From assembly GCA_003427395.1 (NCBI GenBank), contig BFEA01000161.1, positions 1,982,585 through 2,021,941 on the forward strand: DNA of 39,357 nt, given 5' to 3'. How positions within the stretch are numbered: position 1 is the stretch's first letter; each line of letters starts with the position of its first letter. Below are positions 9,401 to 19,212 of the stretch, piece after piece. The stretch comes from Chara braunii. Its lineage: Eukaryota; Streptophyta; Charophyceae; Charales; Characeae. Below the pieces are notes generated by a model, which was given only the letters and a program-made list of their open reading frames with translations, had not been told where the DNA came from and ran no database searches. A program made the position numbers and the translations under genes.

Positions 9401-10411
9401 TTATTCCTTAGCCTTATCTGGATTTAAATTCTCCTGCCTCTCCGCTTGCTTCTTGGCTCTCTGCCATTGTGCTCTGATTTCTGTTTCCAGCAGGTTGTAC
9501 ATTGTTCCTCTGGCTTCCATTATGGTCATATGGTTCTCTCCTACCACCCTTTGGCATCTTCGTTTCCACACTGTCCATAGCGCGTAGAGCCTCAGTAGCC
9601 GGAAAATGTATTTTTGGCTGGAATTCCAGCCTCTGGGCGCTTCCATGTTGATTAGGAGTCTGTCTCTGATCGGAGGGAATGGAACTTTCGTGACCCGGGA
9701 CCATAGTGTGCGGGCTAACGCCCACACCTTCTCTACCTCCGGACATGAGATTAAGCAGTGGACCATCGTTTTCGGAGCCCCACCCGTACACAAGGGACAA
9801 TTCCGTTCCTCCTCTGTCCTAGCTTGCCTGCTTCTTCTTTCATATAACCAAGAGTTGACTGGGAGGGCCACGTGGAGGATGAGCCACTGTTGACTTCTGA
9901 CCTTACCCAATCTTATATTGTGAAGGGACGACCAGGACAACTTCCCCACCTGGTCTCTTGGTATCCCCTCCCTCTTTTCCCATCTTAAGGCGAGGGGAAG
10001 ATCCAGTTGGGTCGATCTTCTCCTCGGCCTATAACCCAGTCTCGTTGTATAGCGGAGAATGTTGATCTTCGTTGCCACTCGTGTCTCTCCAGCCCTAATA
10101 TTCCATGCCCATTCCGTCGGGTCGTACTCCAAATCTTCGATGGCTACCGTGGGTGCAAATACTGTAAATTCTTCATCCTCTACCACCCTGATCTTCCTGA
10201 GAAGGTACTTCTTAACTGTGATTGCCGTCTTGGATTCCTTATCCAGGTGACTCACTGTGATTCCCGGATTACGAATTACGAACATCTCTGCATCCAGCCA
10301 CTGTTTATCGGGGCCCACTTCCTGCTGCACCCGGAAGGCCTGCTCTGGAACTGCACTTATGTGCCAGGTCGCCCAATCACCCCACTCCCATTTGCACAGC
10401 CCTCTCAACAA
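9401..10411 (-). CDS. LINE ORF3, C-terminal part (zf-RVT-like finger)
   Basis: Some 336 codons continue the RT frame after a single TAG at 10415-10417, in the same frame with one codon between. At about residues 208-225 it has CPLC...HCLISC, the Cys/His pattern that follows RT in plant L1-type elements and may bind nucleic acid. The tail is Trp/Arg/Lys-rich and ends in NLNPDKAKE. The apparent start is a TTG, which only means the frame opens after a stop; it is not a real start. The second LINE copy has a Trp codon where this copy has the TAG, so the stop is probably a recent G-to-A change. Confidence 0.85.
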   Translation of the reverse strand: MLRGLCKWEWGDWATWHISAVPEQAFRVQQEVGPDKQWLDAEMFVIRNPGITVSHLDKESKTAITVKKYLLRKIRVVEDEEFTVFAPTVAIEDLEYDPTEWAWNIRAGETRVATKINILRYTTRLGYRPRRRSTQLDLPLALRWEKREGIPRDQVGKLSWSSLHNIRLGKVRSQQWLILHVALPVNSWLYERRSRQARTEEERNCPLCTGGAPKTMVHCLISCPEVEKVWALARTLWSRVTKVPFPPIRDRLLINMEAPRGWNSSQKYIFRLLRLYALWTVWKRRCQRVVGENHMTIMEARGTMYNLLETEIRAQWQRAKKQAERQENLNPDKAKE

Positions 10412-10414
10412 CTG

Positions 10415-12076
10415 CTAGCATTCCTGCGGAATGGAGATTAGAACGTCGTTTAGATTCTCCGTGAGCTTATGGCAACCTCTCATCGTGGCTCTCAGTTCCC
10501 TCCCCGTCTTCCATCTATTGTCATTCTGGGACCATAAGTGCTTGATCTGCCAGACCCCGTGTTCCAACCAATTCCCCCATCTGGTATCCCTTGTTGTTAG
10601 TGTCCTCGGCTTCCCTTGGGAATCCTGTAACCAGGGGTTACAGAACAAGGGTTGCCTGAGGAATTCCTCCTTGGATCTAGGTTTCCGTACTCTAGCTGGG
10701 AATATCTCTTCCCATATCCTGAGAATCTGGGCCCAGTATGATGGGGAGGAAGTTCCCTCATCACCCCCCCGCTCCCTTGTCCTACCCCTTTTTGCCCACC
10801 CTTTGCAGAATATCCAGAAGGTGCCCTCCATATTTGGAGGAGTTGAGTACTTCGCAAGCCCTCGTATGTGCTCCAATACTAGGGGAACCCAGCGCAAGTG
10901 GGGTTGTGTTACTAGCTTGATAATCCATTTTGTTTGGAGTGCCTTAAACTGCTGCTCGGGATCCAGAATGCCCAGTCCCCCCCGATTCTTTGTTTGTGTT
11001 ACCTGTTTCCAGGCTACCTTGGAAATGAAGTTACCCTTTGTTGGGTTCCCTGTCCACAAATAGGCTGCTGCAACCCTTCGGAGCCTTCGAAGTGCTGGTC
11101 CTGGGGGTGACCACAGGGTGCCCGCATACCATAGCATGGAGAAGATGGAAGCATTGAGGACCAAGGCTCTCCCGTACAGGGAGGTATAAATGTTAGACCA
11201 TGCGTCCAGCTTAGCTAGCATTTTGGTCATCAGATCAGGGGCCGCTAGCCTAATCCCTAGATACCTCAACGGTTGGTGTGGAGGTAGCCACTCCATTCCC
11301 CCATGGTCAGGGGGTTGGGGCTGCTGGTGCTGCTGGTCGTATATGAGCCACCATCCTATCGTTTTGGGCCAGTTAATTCTCATTTTCGATGCCAATTGGA
11401 ACGCTTCCATCGCTTTTGTGAGTGCTTGAAAAGAGGAATCCGTGGCCCTGATAAGTACTGTGAGATCGTCTGCGAATAGTATCGTGGTGGGTAGTTCTAT
11501 TATATGCCCCTGCTGGTCCGGTTCTGCTATCGAACGGTCGATTGAAAGGTCCTTCCTAAGGAATGAAGCTATGGCTTCCATGATAAAGAGGAAGATGGGG
11601 GCGGCTAATGGGTCACCTTGCCTCACTGATCTAGTCATTCTATATATATCTGAAAGATATCCGTTGACTTGTACCTGGCCGTGTGAGTCGTTGTATAATA
11701 CTCTCACCCACTTGCGAAAGTTGGGACCTACTCCCATTTTTTCCATACATTGCTGTAGAAAAGGCCAGCTGACCTGGTCATATGCTTTCTCGAGATCAAA
11801 GAAGAGGATGGTCGCGTTCATTCTTTTGTTCGCTATGTACCTCACCGATTCCGATAGAGTCATCACGTTGTCCAGGATGAATCTCCCTAGGATAAAGCCT
11901 GTTTGATCCAAGTGGAAGCAGTTGGCCGTTAGCCTCCTCAAGCGGTTCGCTAATGCTTTGGCCACTATCTTGTGTGTTAGTGTCAGGAGCGTAATCGGTC
12001 TNTAGTTTCTGATGTCTCTGGGGTTTCCCTTCTTGTACAATAAGGTGACTACCCCTGTTGATGATTCCATTCCCAT
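10415..12076 (-). CDS. LINE ORF3, reverse transcriptase domain
   Basis: 553 codons holding the non-LTR RT motifs in order: RPITLLTLTHKIVAKALANR (about residues 26-45; one base in it is undetermined), GFILGRFILDNV, FDLEKAYDQVSWPFL (first catalytic Asp), VRQGDPLAAPIFL, and the catalytic pair in ILFADDLTV, then the LGI segment. These residues copy LINE RNA at a nicked target site. All core catalytic residues are present. The frame is joined to the part upstream by one TAA at 12080-12082, in frame with two codons between. Downstream it stops at TAG 10415-10417. Confidence 0.93.
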   Translation of the reverse strand: MGMESSTGVVTLLYKKGNPRDIRNXRPITLLTLTHKIVAKALANRLRRLTANCFHLDQTGFILGRFILDNVMTLSESVRYIANKRMNATILFFDLEKAYDQVSWPFLQQCMEKMGVGPNFRKWVRVLYNDSHGQVQVNGYLSDIYRMTRSVRQGDPLAAPIFLFIMEAIASFLRKDLSIDRSIAEPDQQGHIIELPTTILFADDLTVLIRATDSSFQALTKAMEAFQLASKMRINWPKTIGWWLIYDQQHQQPQPPDHGGMEWLPPHQPLRYLGIRLAAPDLMTKMLAKLDAWSNIYTSLYGRALVLNASIFSMLWYAGTLWSPPGPALRRLRRVAAAYLWTGNPTKGNFISKVAWKQVTQTKNRGGLGILDPEQQFKALQTKWIIKLVTQPHLRWVPLVLEHIRGLAKYSTPPNMEGTFWIFCKGWAKRGRTRERGGDEGTSSPSYWAQILRIWEEIFPARVRKPRSKEEFLRQPLFCNPWLQDSQGKPRTLTTRDTRWGNWLEHGVWQIKHLWSQNDNRWKTGRELRATMRGCHKLTENLNDVLISIPQEC

Positions 12077-12079
12077 GCC

Positions 12080-12529
12080 TTAGTTGATCCATGCCTGGTT
12101 CAAGAAGGCTTCGTATTCCCCTCCCAGGATTTCCCAGTACTCCTGCCAAAACTCCCTTGTTAGTCCATCCCTGCCCGACGTTTTGTTTGGAGGCATTGTA
12201 TCTAAAGCCTCTCTCAGCTCTTCTTGCGAAAGCGGAGTGTCTAGCCTTGCCGCCTGGTCCCCATTCACCGTGCGGTCCAGATAGGCTAGGAATTTATTCT
12301 GAACTTCCTTTACCTGTTTTGGATCCTGGTCCCCTTCTCTAGACCTATAGAGTGAAGTGTAGAAGCTACTGGCTACCGACAACAACCCTTCGGGATCTGA
12401 CACCACTCCCTGATGGCCTTCCAGCTGCTCAATTTGCGAATTCCTACCTCTGGTTTTAATCTTCTGAAAGAAGTACTTTGTCATTCGTTCTCCCTCTTCC
12501 CATTCTTTTACTCTTGCTCTCAACTGCAT
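12080..12529 (-). CDS. LINE ORF3, linker between endonuclease and RT
   Basis: 149 codons with KYFFQKIKTRGRNSQI and PPNKTSGRDGLTREFW, the region usually found just before the RT fingers in L1-type proteins (the latter resembles the PG.DG..EF motif). It ends at a single in-frame TAA. A frameshift near 12640 separates it from the endonuclease frame; the bases between 12530 and 12633 still encode similar basic, helix-rich sequence in this frame. Confidence 0.85.
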   Translation of the reverse strand: MQLRARVKEWEEGERMTKYFFQKIKTRGRNSQIEQLEGHQGVVSDPEGLLSVASSFYTSLYRSREGDQDPKQVKEVQNKFLAYLDRTVNGDQAARLDTPLSQEELREALDTMPPNKTSGRDGLTREFWQEYWEILGGEYEAFLNQAWIN

Positions 12530-12633
12530 ACCCCTAGCACTCCAGCGTTCCCAATCCCCTAACTCCCTCCTTGCCGCCTCTATTGTGGTATCGTATAAAT
12601 TTGTGCCCGGATTGCTGATTAGGTTCCTCTCTG

Positions 12634-13734
12634 CTATACGTAGGGCTTGCCGAAGTTTCTGTTCCTAGCTTTCCTTCTGACTGCTAACTGTCTGGCCACT
12701 GCTGACGATGCTTGCGTCAGCGCATTAATTAAATCAGGGAATGATTGTGAGTCGTTGTCGTGGTTCAGGCATACGTGTAGTATGGCCTCTCTAAGCTCTG
12801 GAGTTTTTAGCAGAGAATTGTTTATCTTATAGAAACTTCTACCCCTCTGGATATGTTTATTTAGGGTCAGCTCTAGCGTCACAGGTTTGTGGTCCAGACA
12901 TGTGCAGTGCGGCAGCTCACCTATTTCGATCGAGTGAATAGACCCTATCAGCTCTTCCGACACTAGGAAGTAATCTATTCTAGAGGCTGACATGTGCTGG
13001 CTGCGATTCCTTTTGTAGTAGGTGTATCGTTTCAGGTTTGGGTAGTGAAGACGGAATGGGTCAATAAGCCCCTGGGCTATCATGAGTGTGTGAATTGGTA
13101 AGGCCTCTTCGCACGGAGGCTCATCCCCTGATCCTGATCTTCCCCCCATTATCCTATCTAAACCTGGGTCAAGAGTGGCATTCCAGTCCCCTGCCAGTAT
13201 GACATGTCTCGTTGACTCCAAGTGGGATTGTACTGACCGAAGCATTTCTGCTCTACTCTGGTAAGAGTTGTGGCAATAGACTGTGACTAACGAGAATTGT
13301 TCCTCCTGATAAGAGAAGTTGAGCTTCACCCATCGTCCCTCCTCTTCATCCATCGAGGCATCTAACAGCGACAACTTGTTTGCTGCAGCCGACCTCCTAT
13401 TCAACAGAATTACCACTCCTGCTGAGTGCGGTCTATTTGCCACGGCCCAAAAACTAGCCTTCACCCACCTGAGCTGCTTTTCTATGTGTTGCTGCGTCTT
13501 TCGATGTGCCGGCGAGTCAGTGAGGTGGGTTTCTTGAAGACATAAAAAGTCTAGGGGGTTCCTCTCGAACCAATCCGTGGCCCTCAATAAATTATTCCAT
13601 TTATCCTTATTGTCTAAAATCTGTGCCATGCCATTAACGTTCCAAGACACAACTCTGATTTCCGGTTCTCTTCCCCCTTCTCGTGACGACAATCTTCTTC
13701 TCTTGGTTCTATCCTCTAACCCTTCCCCTGCCAT
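12634..13734 (-). CDS. LINE ORF3, apurinic-type endonuclease domain
   Basis: The ATG at 13734 opens ORF3, 41 nt after the stop of the middle ORF. The endonuclease/exonuclease/phosphatase fold motifs are all visible: VVSWNVNGM (Asn), FLCLQETHL (Glu), LAGDWNATLD (Asp and Asn), SASRIDYFLV (Asp) and CLDHKPVTLEL (Asp and His). The enzyme nicks the target DNA and so primes reverse transcription. The N-terminus has a basic TKRRRL patch that could act in nuclear entry. No internal stop occurs in 366 codons. The frame is lost near 12640, just past the domain. Confidence 0.94.
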   Translation of the reverse strand: MAGEGLEDRTKRRRLSSREGGREPEIRVVSWNVNGMAQILDNKDKWNNLLRATDWFERNPLDFLCLQETHLTDSPAHRKTQQHIEKQLRWVKASFWAVANRPHSAGVVILLNRRSAAANKLSLLDASMDEEEGRWVKLNFSYQEEQFSLVTVYCHNSYQSRAEMLRSVQSHLESTRHVILAGDWNATLDPGLDRIMGGRSGSGDEPPCEEALPIHTLMIAQGLIDPFRLHYPNLKRYTYYKRNRSQHMSASRIDYFLVSEELIGSIHSIEIGELPHCTCLDHKPVTLELTLNKHIQRGRSFYKINNSLLKTPELREAILHVCLNHDNDSQSFPDLINALTQASSAVARQLAVRRKARNRNFGKPYV

Positions 13735-13775
13735 TTATACTATTCCCTAAATATGGTCCACTAACGAGCATTTCT

Positions 13776-15262
13776 TCACGAGCCCTCTTGTGGCCACTCC
13801 CAATCAGCCGCCACGGCTGCTAACATAGTGTCCATACCCTCTGGCGTCCCCGAGAAAACATCTACCTTGGAGAGAATGGCTGCCCCCTTAGCCACCCATT
13901 CCGCTGCCTCCGTGCCCCCCAGTAGCCCATATGGTATTGCCTCCACCACCTGCCAAGGCATCCATATTAATCCCTCCGTCAGCTTTGCCTTCTCTTGCAT
14001 TCTGAGTAGAATGGGTCTGTAGTCAACTGTTTGCTTACCACCTGCCGTGTCCTGCCACTCCTCCCGATCTTGGGAAAGGCTCCCTACCACCTGAGCCATG
14101 TCCAGGAGATCCCTTGAGATTTGGTCCTTGAGCCTATCCTGCGAGCAGTGACTATCCTTTGTAGAGATTAGAGCCAGTGTCTTGTGTATGGCCACCTCCC
14201 AGTCCGAGTTGTCGCTGTTCCAGCGGTACATTATGATGACTCTCCTCCCCGGGTTGTGCCTTGCAAAGAGCTTGGCTGCTGCGTTTATGTCACCCTGCGG
14301 AGAGTAGGCTATCTTTAGCAGATTGATGGTATCCTCCTCCAATTCTCTGTTTTGGTCCTTGAGGACGTTGATTTGAGCCTCCAGGATCGCTGCTTGTCTC
14401 ATCTCCTCCTCGATCTGTTCTTTCTCCTCCGTCCCTTGAGCTGGGCTTTCTGCTCCCTGGGACCCACTTCCCTCTTTGTCCTCAGTTTCCTGATGCGCTT
14501 TCCTTTTTTGCTCTGACCTTTTCAACCTCTGAGGTTGGTACGTTTTGGGCCATATAAACTGCTTGGCGTAGTTCCCGTTGTGCACCGAAATGTTGTTGCT
14601 GTTTAGGTGGACCTTCCAAGCATACTGTGATGCGTAGAACTCGTTGACCTCCTGCTCTTTCCTCAACCATTCAAATCTGTTTGTTGAGGTAATATCATCC
14701 CCAACTGAAGTAGCCTGCTTCAGGTTGCGTAGATGCTTATGATGCGCCAACCGTACTTCACATTCGACGTGTCTTTCCCACTTCAGCTTGTGTACCGTTC
14801 TGATCCACTGGGCCAGCGTTTCCAGTTCCTCCTCCTCTTCCGCATCCTCCCACTCCTCCTCTTCAGTGTCCTCTCCTGAGTCCTCTCCCGAGTCCTGTGA
14901 CATTCTAACATCTTCCCCGCTATCCATATCCCTTTTGAGTCTTCTAGTGGTTCTGCCATTACGTTTTCCCCACTGTCCATCCGTGCACTGCCTGACGGGC
15001 TGTTACCTGCTGATGGTGAACCTGGGCGTGTGTGTTGGTCCGAAGAAGAAGATGACGAAGATGATGACGAATCCTCCGCTCCCGATGGAGTTATGTCCAT
15101 CCCCTCACTTTGTGCCTTGGCCTCCCCTTGCCCCTCCTCCCTCATGCCTGATCCGTGGACTTGGCCCTGCGACACTGAAGCTTCCTCTTCCCTCTTGTCC
15201 GTATGAGGTCTTTTTGTGTCATGGCTCGCATTACCCCCCGTAGTTGTTTCTCTGTCAGTCAT
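13776..15262 (-). CDS. LINE middle ORF (ORF2), acidic and coiled-coil protein of unknown function
   Basis: The ATG at 15262 overlaps the TGA of ORF1 in an ATGA (15259-15262), a layout that suggests termination-reinitiation. The first frame (15262-14783) is polar, with a run of ten Ser and many Glu/Asp/Gly. A frameshift near 14.94 kb leads to a 383-codon frame (14927-13776). That frame starts with SGED repeats and a long EEEE stretch, then has a likely coiled coil (about residues 168-208: IEEEMRQAAILEAQINVLKD and on) and a Trp-containing C-terminal half. No motif of EN, RT, protease, RNase H or helicase is seen, and I do not recognise the family. It could be a structural RNP protein or the split C-terminal part of a gag-like ORF1. 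Confidence 0.7.
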
Positions 15263-16762
15263 CTTCCTTTTGGATGTCCCCTGCGAGTCCCCTCCTCTCT
15301 TGCCTTGCTGACCCTTGTCTCCCCTGTCCCCTCCCCGCGCAGTCCCCCACTTTGACTCGAGGTTTTGCTGCCCCCCACTTCTTCTTCTTCCCCTCTCCCC
15401 TTGCCCCCCTCCGCTGATTTCTCGGCCTCCTCCCTTGCTCTTTTGTTCTCCATAAAGGCCATTTCAGCTTCTTGTCCCAGCTTATGCAGTTCGACCATGG
15501 TCTGCAAACGTTGTTTGTCATCCAGTACTGTGTCCTCGTCTATCATCGGTTTGTGGATGTAGCCCACATCTTTGTCCTCCATACGCTTTGCCCCTGCTAG
15601 TCTCCAACGGTTGTCGTAAGGTGGGTAAATGTCTGGCTTCAGCGTGGGTGTACCGCTCAGGACCCATATCCATCTTGGCGTTTCTAGATTGTCGTCGAAG
15701 ATCCAACCTCTGTATTGTGCTGAGTTTATGTACCAAACCCCTGGCTTGTTGTCCGCCCCGATTAACATTGATTGTTTTAGTTGTGGTTGCCTCCCCCCCG
15801 AACCTGCGCTCGAACCAGTACTCGATTGTGGGCAATGCATTCCTAAGTGACCCCTTGCTCTGCACTTGAAGCAGAATGGATTGGATTTAGAGNATATGAA
15901 CACCGTGATGCGNTNCGTCCTTCTTCTGAAGATCCATACCTCGGGGAATTTCGGCGGCGCCCCGGATTTCACTTCTAGGCACGCGACCCTGGAATCGTGG
16001 TTTGGAGCCAGAAAGTCGGGATTTGTCGGGAGCCATTCTATGATGGGGTTGTTTGGGTATTCTTCCTCAGGCGCTGCTGCACGAGGCTGTGCATCCCTTC
16101 TGAGAGGTTGTCAAACTGCACCCAGAAGTTGTCCCTCATCATTGACTGCCTGTGCCTTGAAGCCTCCGCTGGTGGCGGCTGTGGTGGTTTCCATGCTTGG
16201 ATCGTCACCATCGACCCGTGGCACCAGAGGGAACCCAACGACCGCAGGTATTGAGCATACGCCGGATCCACGCAGACTATCATAACCGTGAATCTTCCCC
16301 GCTTGTGATATGAAACTTCTGGTTCAATCCTTGGAATGCTCTCTAGTCCCCTGAGTCTCTCCATTACCCACTTCCTTTTTTCGTTCAATGAAAGCTCACG
16401 ATTCTTGCCCGAGAAATTGAATAGCACTGCGTGTCTTTCGTAGAGTTCATGAAGCGTCTGCAGATCTTGCTCCGGGTATTCCCAAATGTCGACCTCCTCT
16501 TCTTTACCCTCCTGCCCTTTAATGACTTCCTTTGTGATTTTAACTGGGGCTGTAATTTTCGTCTTTTCCATGATAAAGTCCAATGCTCTTTGTCCCAGGG
16601 CTTTCGACTGTGTGAGCCTGATGCCCGACGTCGCTGAATTCTGGGATTTTGTCCTGCAGCTTTCCCCCCCCCCCCTCCTCCTGTCGGTTTTGGGCCTCCT
16701 TTGTCCCCCCTTTCCCCATCCGACATTGCCTTCTGAACCACCATAGCGTAAGTAAACGGCAT
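15259..16762 (-). CDS. LINE ORF1, gag-like protein with CCHC zinc knuckle (frameshifted)
   Basis: The start MPFTYAMVV is at 16762. The first 30 or so codons precede a Gly run; a frameshift occurs at the run of twelve C on the plus strand (about 16666-16677). From 16583 the frame encodes a domain like DUF4283 of plant LINE ORF1 proteins (GRFTVMIVCVDPAYAQYL, then VTIQAWKPP), an RNA-binding fold. A second frameshift near 16.07 kb leads to the 15972-15259 frame. There CFKCRARGHLGMHC (about 15832-15873) is a CX2CX4HX4C knuckle, followed by a charged Lys/Glu/Gly tail. Three undetermined bases lie at 15893-15915. The protein would coat LINE RNA. Confidence 0.85.
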
Positions 16763-17497
16763 TTTGCCTAAGATTTGATCCTGATTCCCACCCTGCTTTA
16801 CCCCAACAGGCCCCCTTTTTTCATTTTTCCAACCCCACTCCTGCACTCTCCCTCACCCCCCTCTTCCCCCTCCCCCACTCCCTCTCTCGCTTACACCTCG
16901 TTTACCTCCTCACTGCCCTCTTCCTCGCAACGCCCCTGTTTTAATCCTGATATCTTTCTCTCTCCCTCCCTCGCCCTCTCTCTCTTCTTCTCTCTCTCCC
17001 GCCCCTACCCCCCCTCTTTCTTGCGTTCTTCCCTCCCTCCTGTTTCCAGCGCGATCTGCCCGCCCGTTCCAGATGCCCCTTTTTCGACTTACCTACCCTT
17101 CCTTGTCTTCCCCGGCTCGGCTTGACTGGGTAGTTCCCTCTCACTCGCCCTCAACTGGTCCCTATGGTCCCTTTCCCTTTTTTTTTTTTCTTTTTTTTTC
17201 TTTCCAACTCCTGATCAAGCTCCCGATCCTATCCGTATCCCGATCCGATCAGGTTCCTGATCCGATCAGGCTCCCGAACCAATCAGGCTCCCGATCCGTT
17301 CAGGTTCCCGATCCTATCAGGTACCAAATTCGACTACTCCCCTAGCGCTCTCCTCCCTTTCCACTCTCTTGCTCCCCTTTCCTTCCTCTCTCTCCCTTTT
17401 ACGATCCCCTATCCACTTTCCTTTCTCTCCCTCCCCCTCTCTCTCTCTCATTCCCTCTCACCCCCTCCCCCTCTTTCTCCCTCTCTCTCTCTCTCTC
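16763..17497 (-). other. Pyrimidine-rich (plus strand) 5' region of the LINE and flank
   Basis: Plus strand is C/T-rich with (CT)n toward 17497; the minus strand is GA-rich. It probably holds the LINE 5' UTR and promoter, but the boundary with host sequence is not visible. The 17-bp repeat at 17221-17322 lies here. Confidence 0.45.
17221..17322. repeat. 17-bp minisatellite, about six units
   Basis: The unit is CCCGATCCNATCAGGYT, repeated head to tail with one to three changes per unit. Its position upstream of LINE ORF1 would suit promoter-like 5' UTR tandem repeats, but that is inference. Confidence 0.8.
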
Positions 17498-18132
17498 NNN
17501 NNNNNNNNNNNNNNNNNNNNNNNNNNNNNNNNNNNNNNNNNNNNNNNNNNNNNNNNNNNNNNNNNNNNNNNNNNNNNNNNNNNNNNNNNNNNNNNNNNNN
17601 NNNNNNNNNNNNNNNNNNNNNNNNNNNNNNNNNNNNNNNNNNNNNNNNNNNNNNNNNNNNNNNNNNNNNNNNNNNNNNNNNNNNNNNNNNNNNNNNNNNN
17701 NNNNNNNNNNNNNNNNNNNNNNNNNNNNNNNNNNNNNNNNNNNNNNNNNNNNNNNNNNNNNNNNNNNNNNNNNNNNNNNNNNNNNNNNNNNNNNNNNNNN
17801 NNNNNNNNNNNNNNNNNNNNNNNNNNNNNNNNNNNNNNNNNNNNNNNNNNNNNNNNNNNNNNNNNNNNNNNNNNNNNNNNNNNNNNNNNNNNNNNNNNNN
17901 NNNNNNNNNNNNNNNNNNNNNNNNNNNNNNNNNNNNNNNNNNNNNNNNNNNNNNNNNNNNNNNNNNNNNNNNNNNNNNNNNNNNNNNNNNNNNNNNNNNN
18001 NNNNNNNNNNNNNNNNNNNNNNNNNNNNNNNNNNNNNNNNNNNNNNNNNNNNNNNNNNNNNNNNNNNNNNNNNNNNNNNNNNNNNNNNNNNNNNNNNNNN
18101 NNNNNNNNNNNNNNNNNNNNNNNNNNNNNNNN

Positions 18133-18210
<78 letters not shown>
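17478..18210. repeat. (CT)n microsatellite interrupted by an assembly gap
   Basis: CT repeats at 17478-17497 and 18133-18210 flank 635 undetermined bases (17498-18132). Sequence on both sides is the same dinucleotide, so the gap was probably caused by the repeat. Open frames across it are meaningless. Confidence 0.95.
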
Positions 18211-18211
<1 letters not shown>

Positions 18212-18940
18212 CTTCGCGCGCCTGGAGGCGTCGCGGTGGTCCGCGTGAGCGAGCCAGGCGTTGCGACCTGGCTCGCGGCTTTGCTTGCACGTGGCGATGG
18301 CACAGTGGCGTGCGGCGATGTCACACTAACGGAGCGCTAACCCAATGGCGCTGACGGTCCAAATCTCGGTCTCTGAAATTTGTTTTTCAATTCTCTGTCT
18401 TCTTCTTCTTCTTCTTCTTCTTCTACTTCTTCTTCAGACGGAGAGAGAGAGATTACTGGTAGAGGTTACATCGGGGATACGCCCAGGATCTGATTCGACA
18501 TTTTGCGGCAGATATTGATTGCACACTCAGCTAGGGACTATTTTTGGACTTCGCTATCGTGATCTTGGTCTTCTCCCTCGCCTCCATCTTCGTCTCGCCT
18601 CCTTCCCCCAGCTCCCATCCGTGATACCTCCCCATGTGTGTGCTCAAGGAGGGACATTTCTCCCATGTGTGCAGTCCCTCCTCCCTCTCTCACATGTGTG
18701 GTGTATGATGGGGTGTCGCACAAGTCAGGTCATATCTTTGAGTCTTCCGTTGTGCTACATTGTGCTATTTTCATATGCATCTGGATGTACATTGCTTGTT
18801 GATGCTTGGCTGACACTGCATTGTACGAGTCCTTTTCATCACTTTGCGGATCCTTGGCTCCCATACATCGCCCGATGGTCAGTTGGTATCGAAACCCCGC
18901 ACGTGAATCAGGATTCAAACCTGACCTGACACGGGACGGG
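18211..18940. other. No gene seen
   Basis: A GC-rich start (18211-18350) is followed by (TTC)n at 18400-18436 and mixed sequence with short CATGTGTG repeats near 18632-18705. No protein family recognised in any frame. Confidence 0.4.
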
Positions 18941-18944
18941 GAAG

Positions 18945-19031
18945 GATCAATCGATTGATCGATCGATTGATTGATTGATCGATTGATTGATTTATTCAAT
19001 TTTATTGATTGATTTATTGATTGATTGATTG

Positions 19032-19104
<73 letters not shown>

Positions 19105-19105
19105 A
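18945..19105. repeat. (GATT)n / (TGAT)n microsatellite
   Basis: About 160 bp of GATT-type tetranucleotides, beginning with GATC variants (TCGATTGATCGATCG) that change into pure GATT. Confidence 0.95.
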
Positions 19106-19212
19106 GGTTGGCCTAATTACCCCCCCCCCCAAAAAAAAAAAATCGCGAATTTTGTTAACGTTACTAGTAGTTACTACCCCCAAAAAAAAATTGTCCGGAA
19201 TATTGTTTGCGC

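Larger units (their letters stand above)
8579..17100 (-). mobile_element. Near full-length LINE with three reading frames, copy 1
   Basis: Order on the minus strand: GA-rich 5' region (about 17.1-16.76 kb), gag-like ORF1 (16762-15259), middle ORF (15262-13776), EN-RT ORF3 (13734-9401), 3' UTR (9400-8644), A19 (8643-8625) and (GAA)n (8624-8579). The layout and the apurinic endonuclease, RT and Cys/His finger place it with plant L1-like elements. Breaks are few: several frameshifts, one at a run of twelve C on the plus strand, and two single-codon stops in ORF3. The 5' limit is unclear because pyrimidine-rich sequence runs into the assembly gap, so no target duplication can be assigned. Confidence 0.85.

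Noticed and set aside
10007-11906. Plus-strand open frames opposite the LINE RT
   Set aside because: Antisense shadows of the RT coding strand; no independent motif.
17369-18340. Long open frames across 17.4-18.3 kb on both strands
   Set aside because: They are open only because of 635 undetermined bases and (CT)n repeats.
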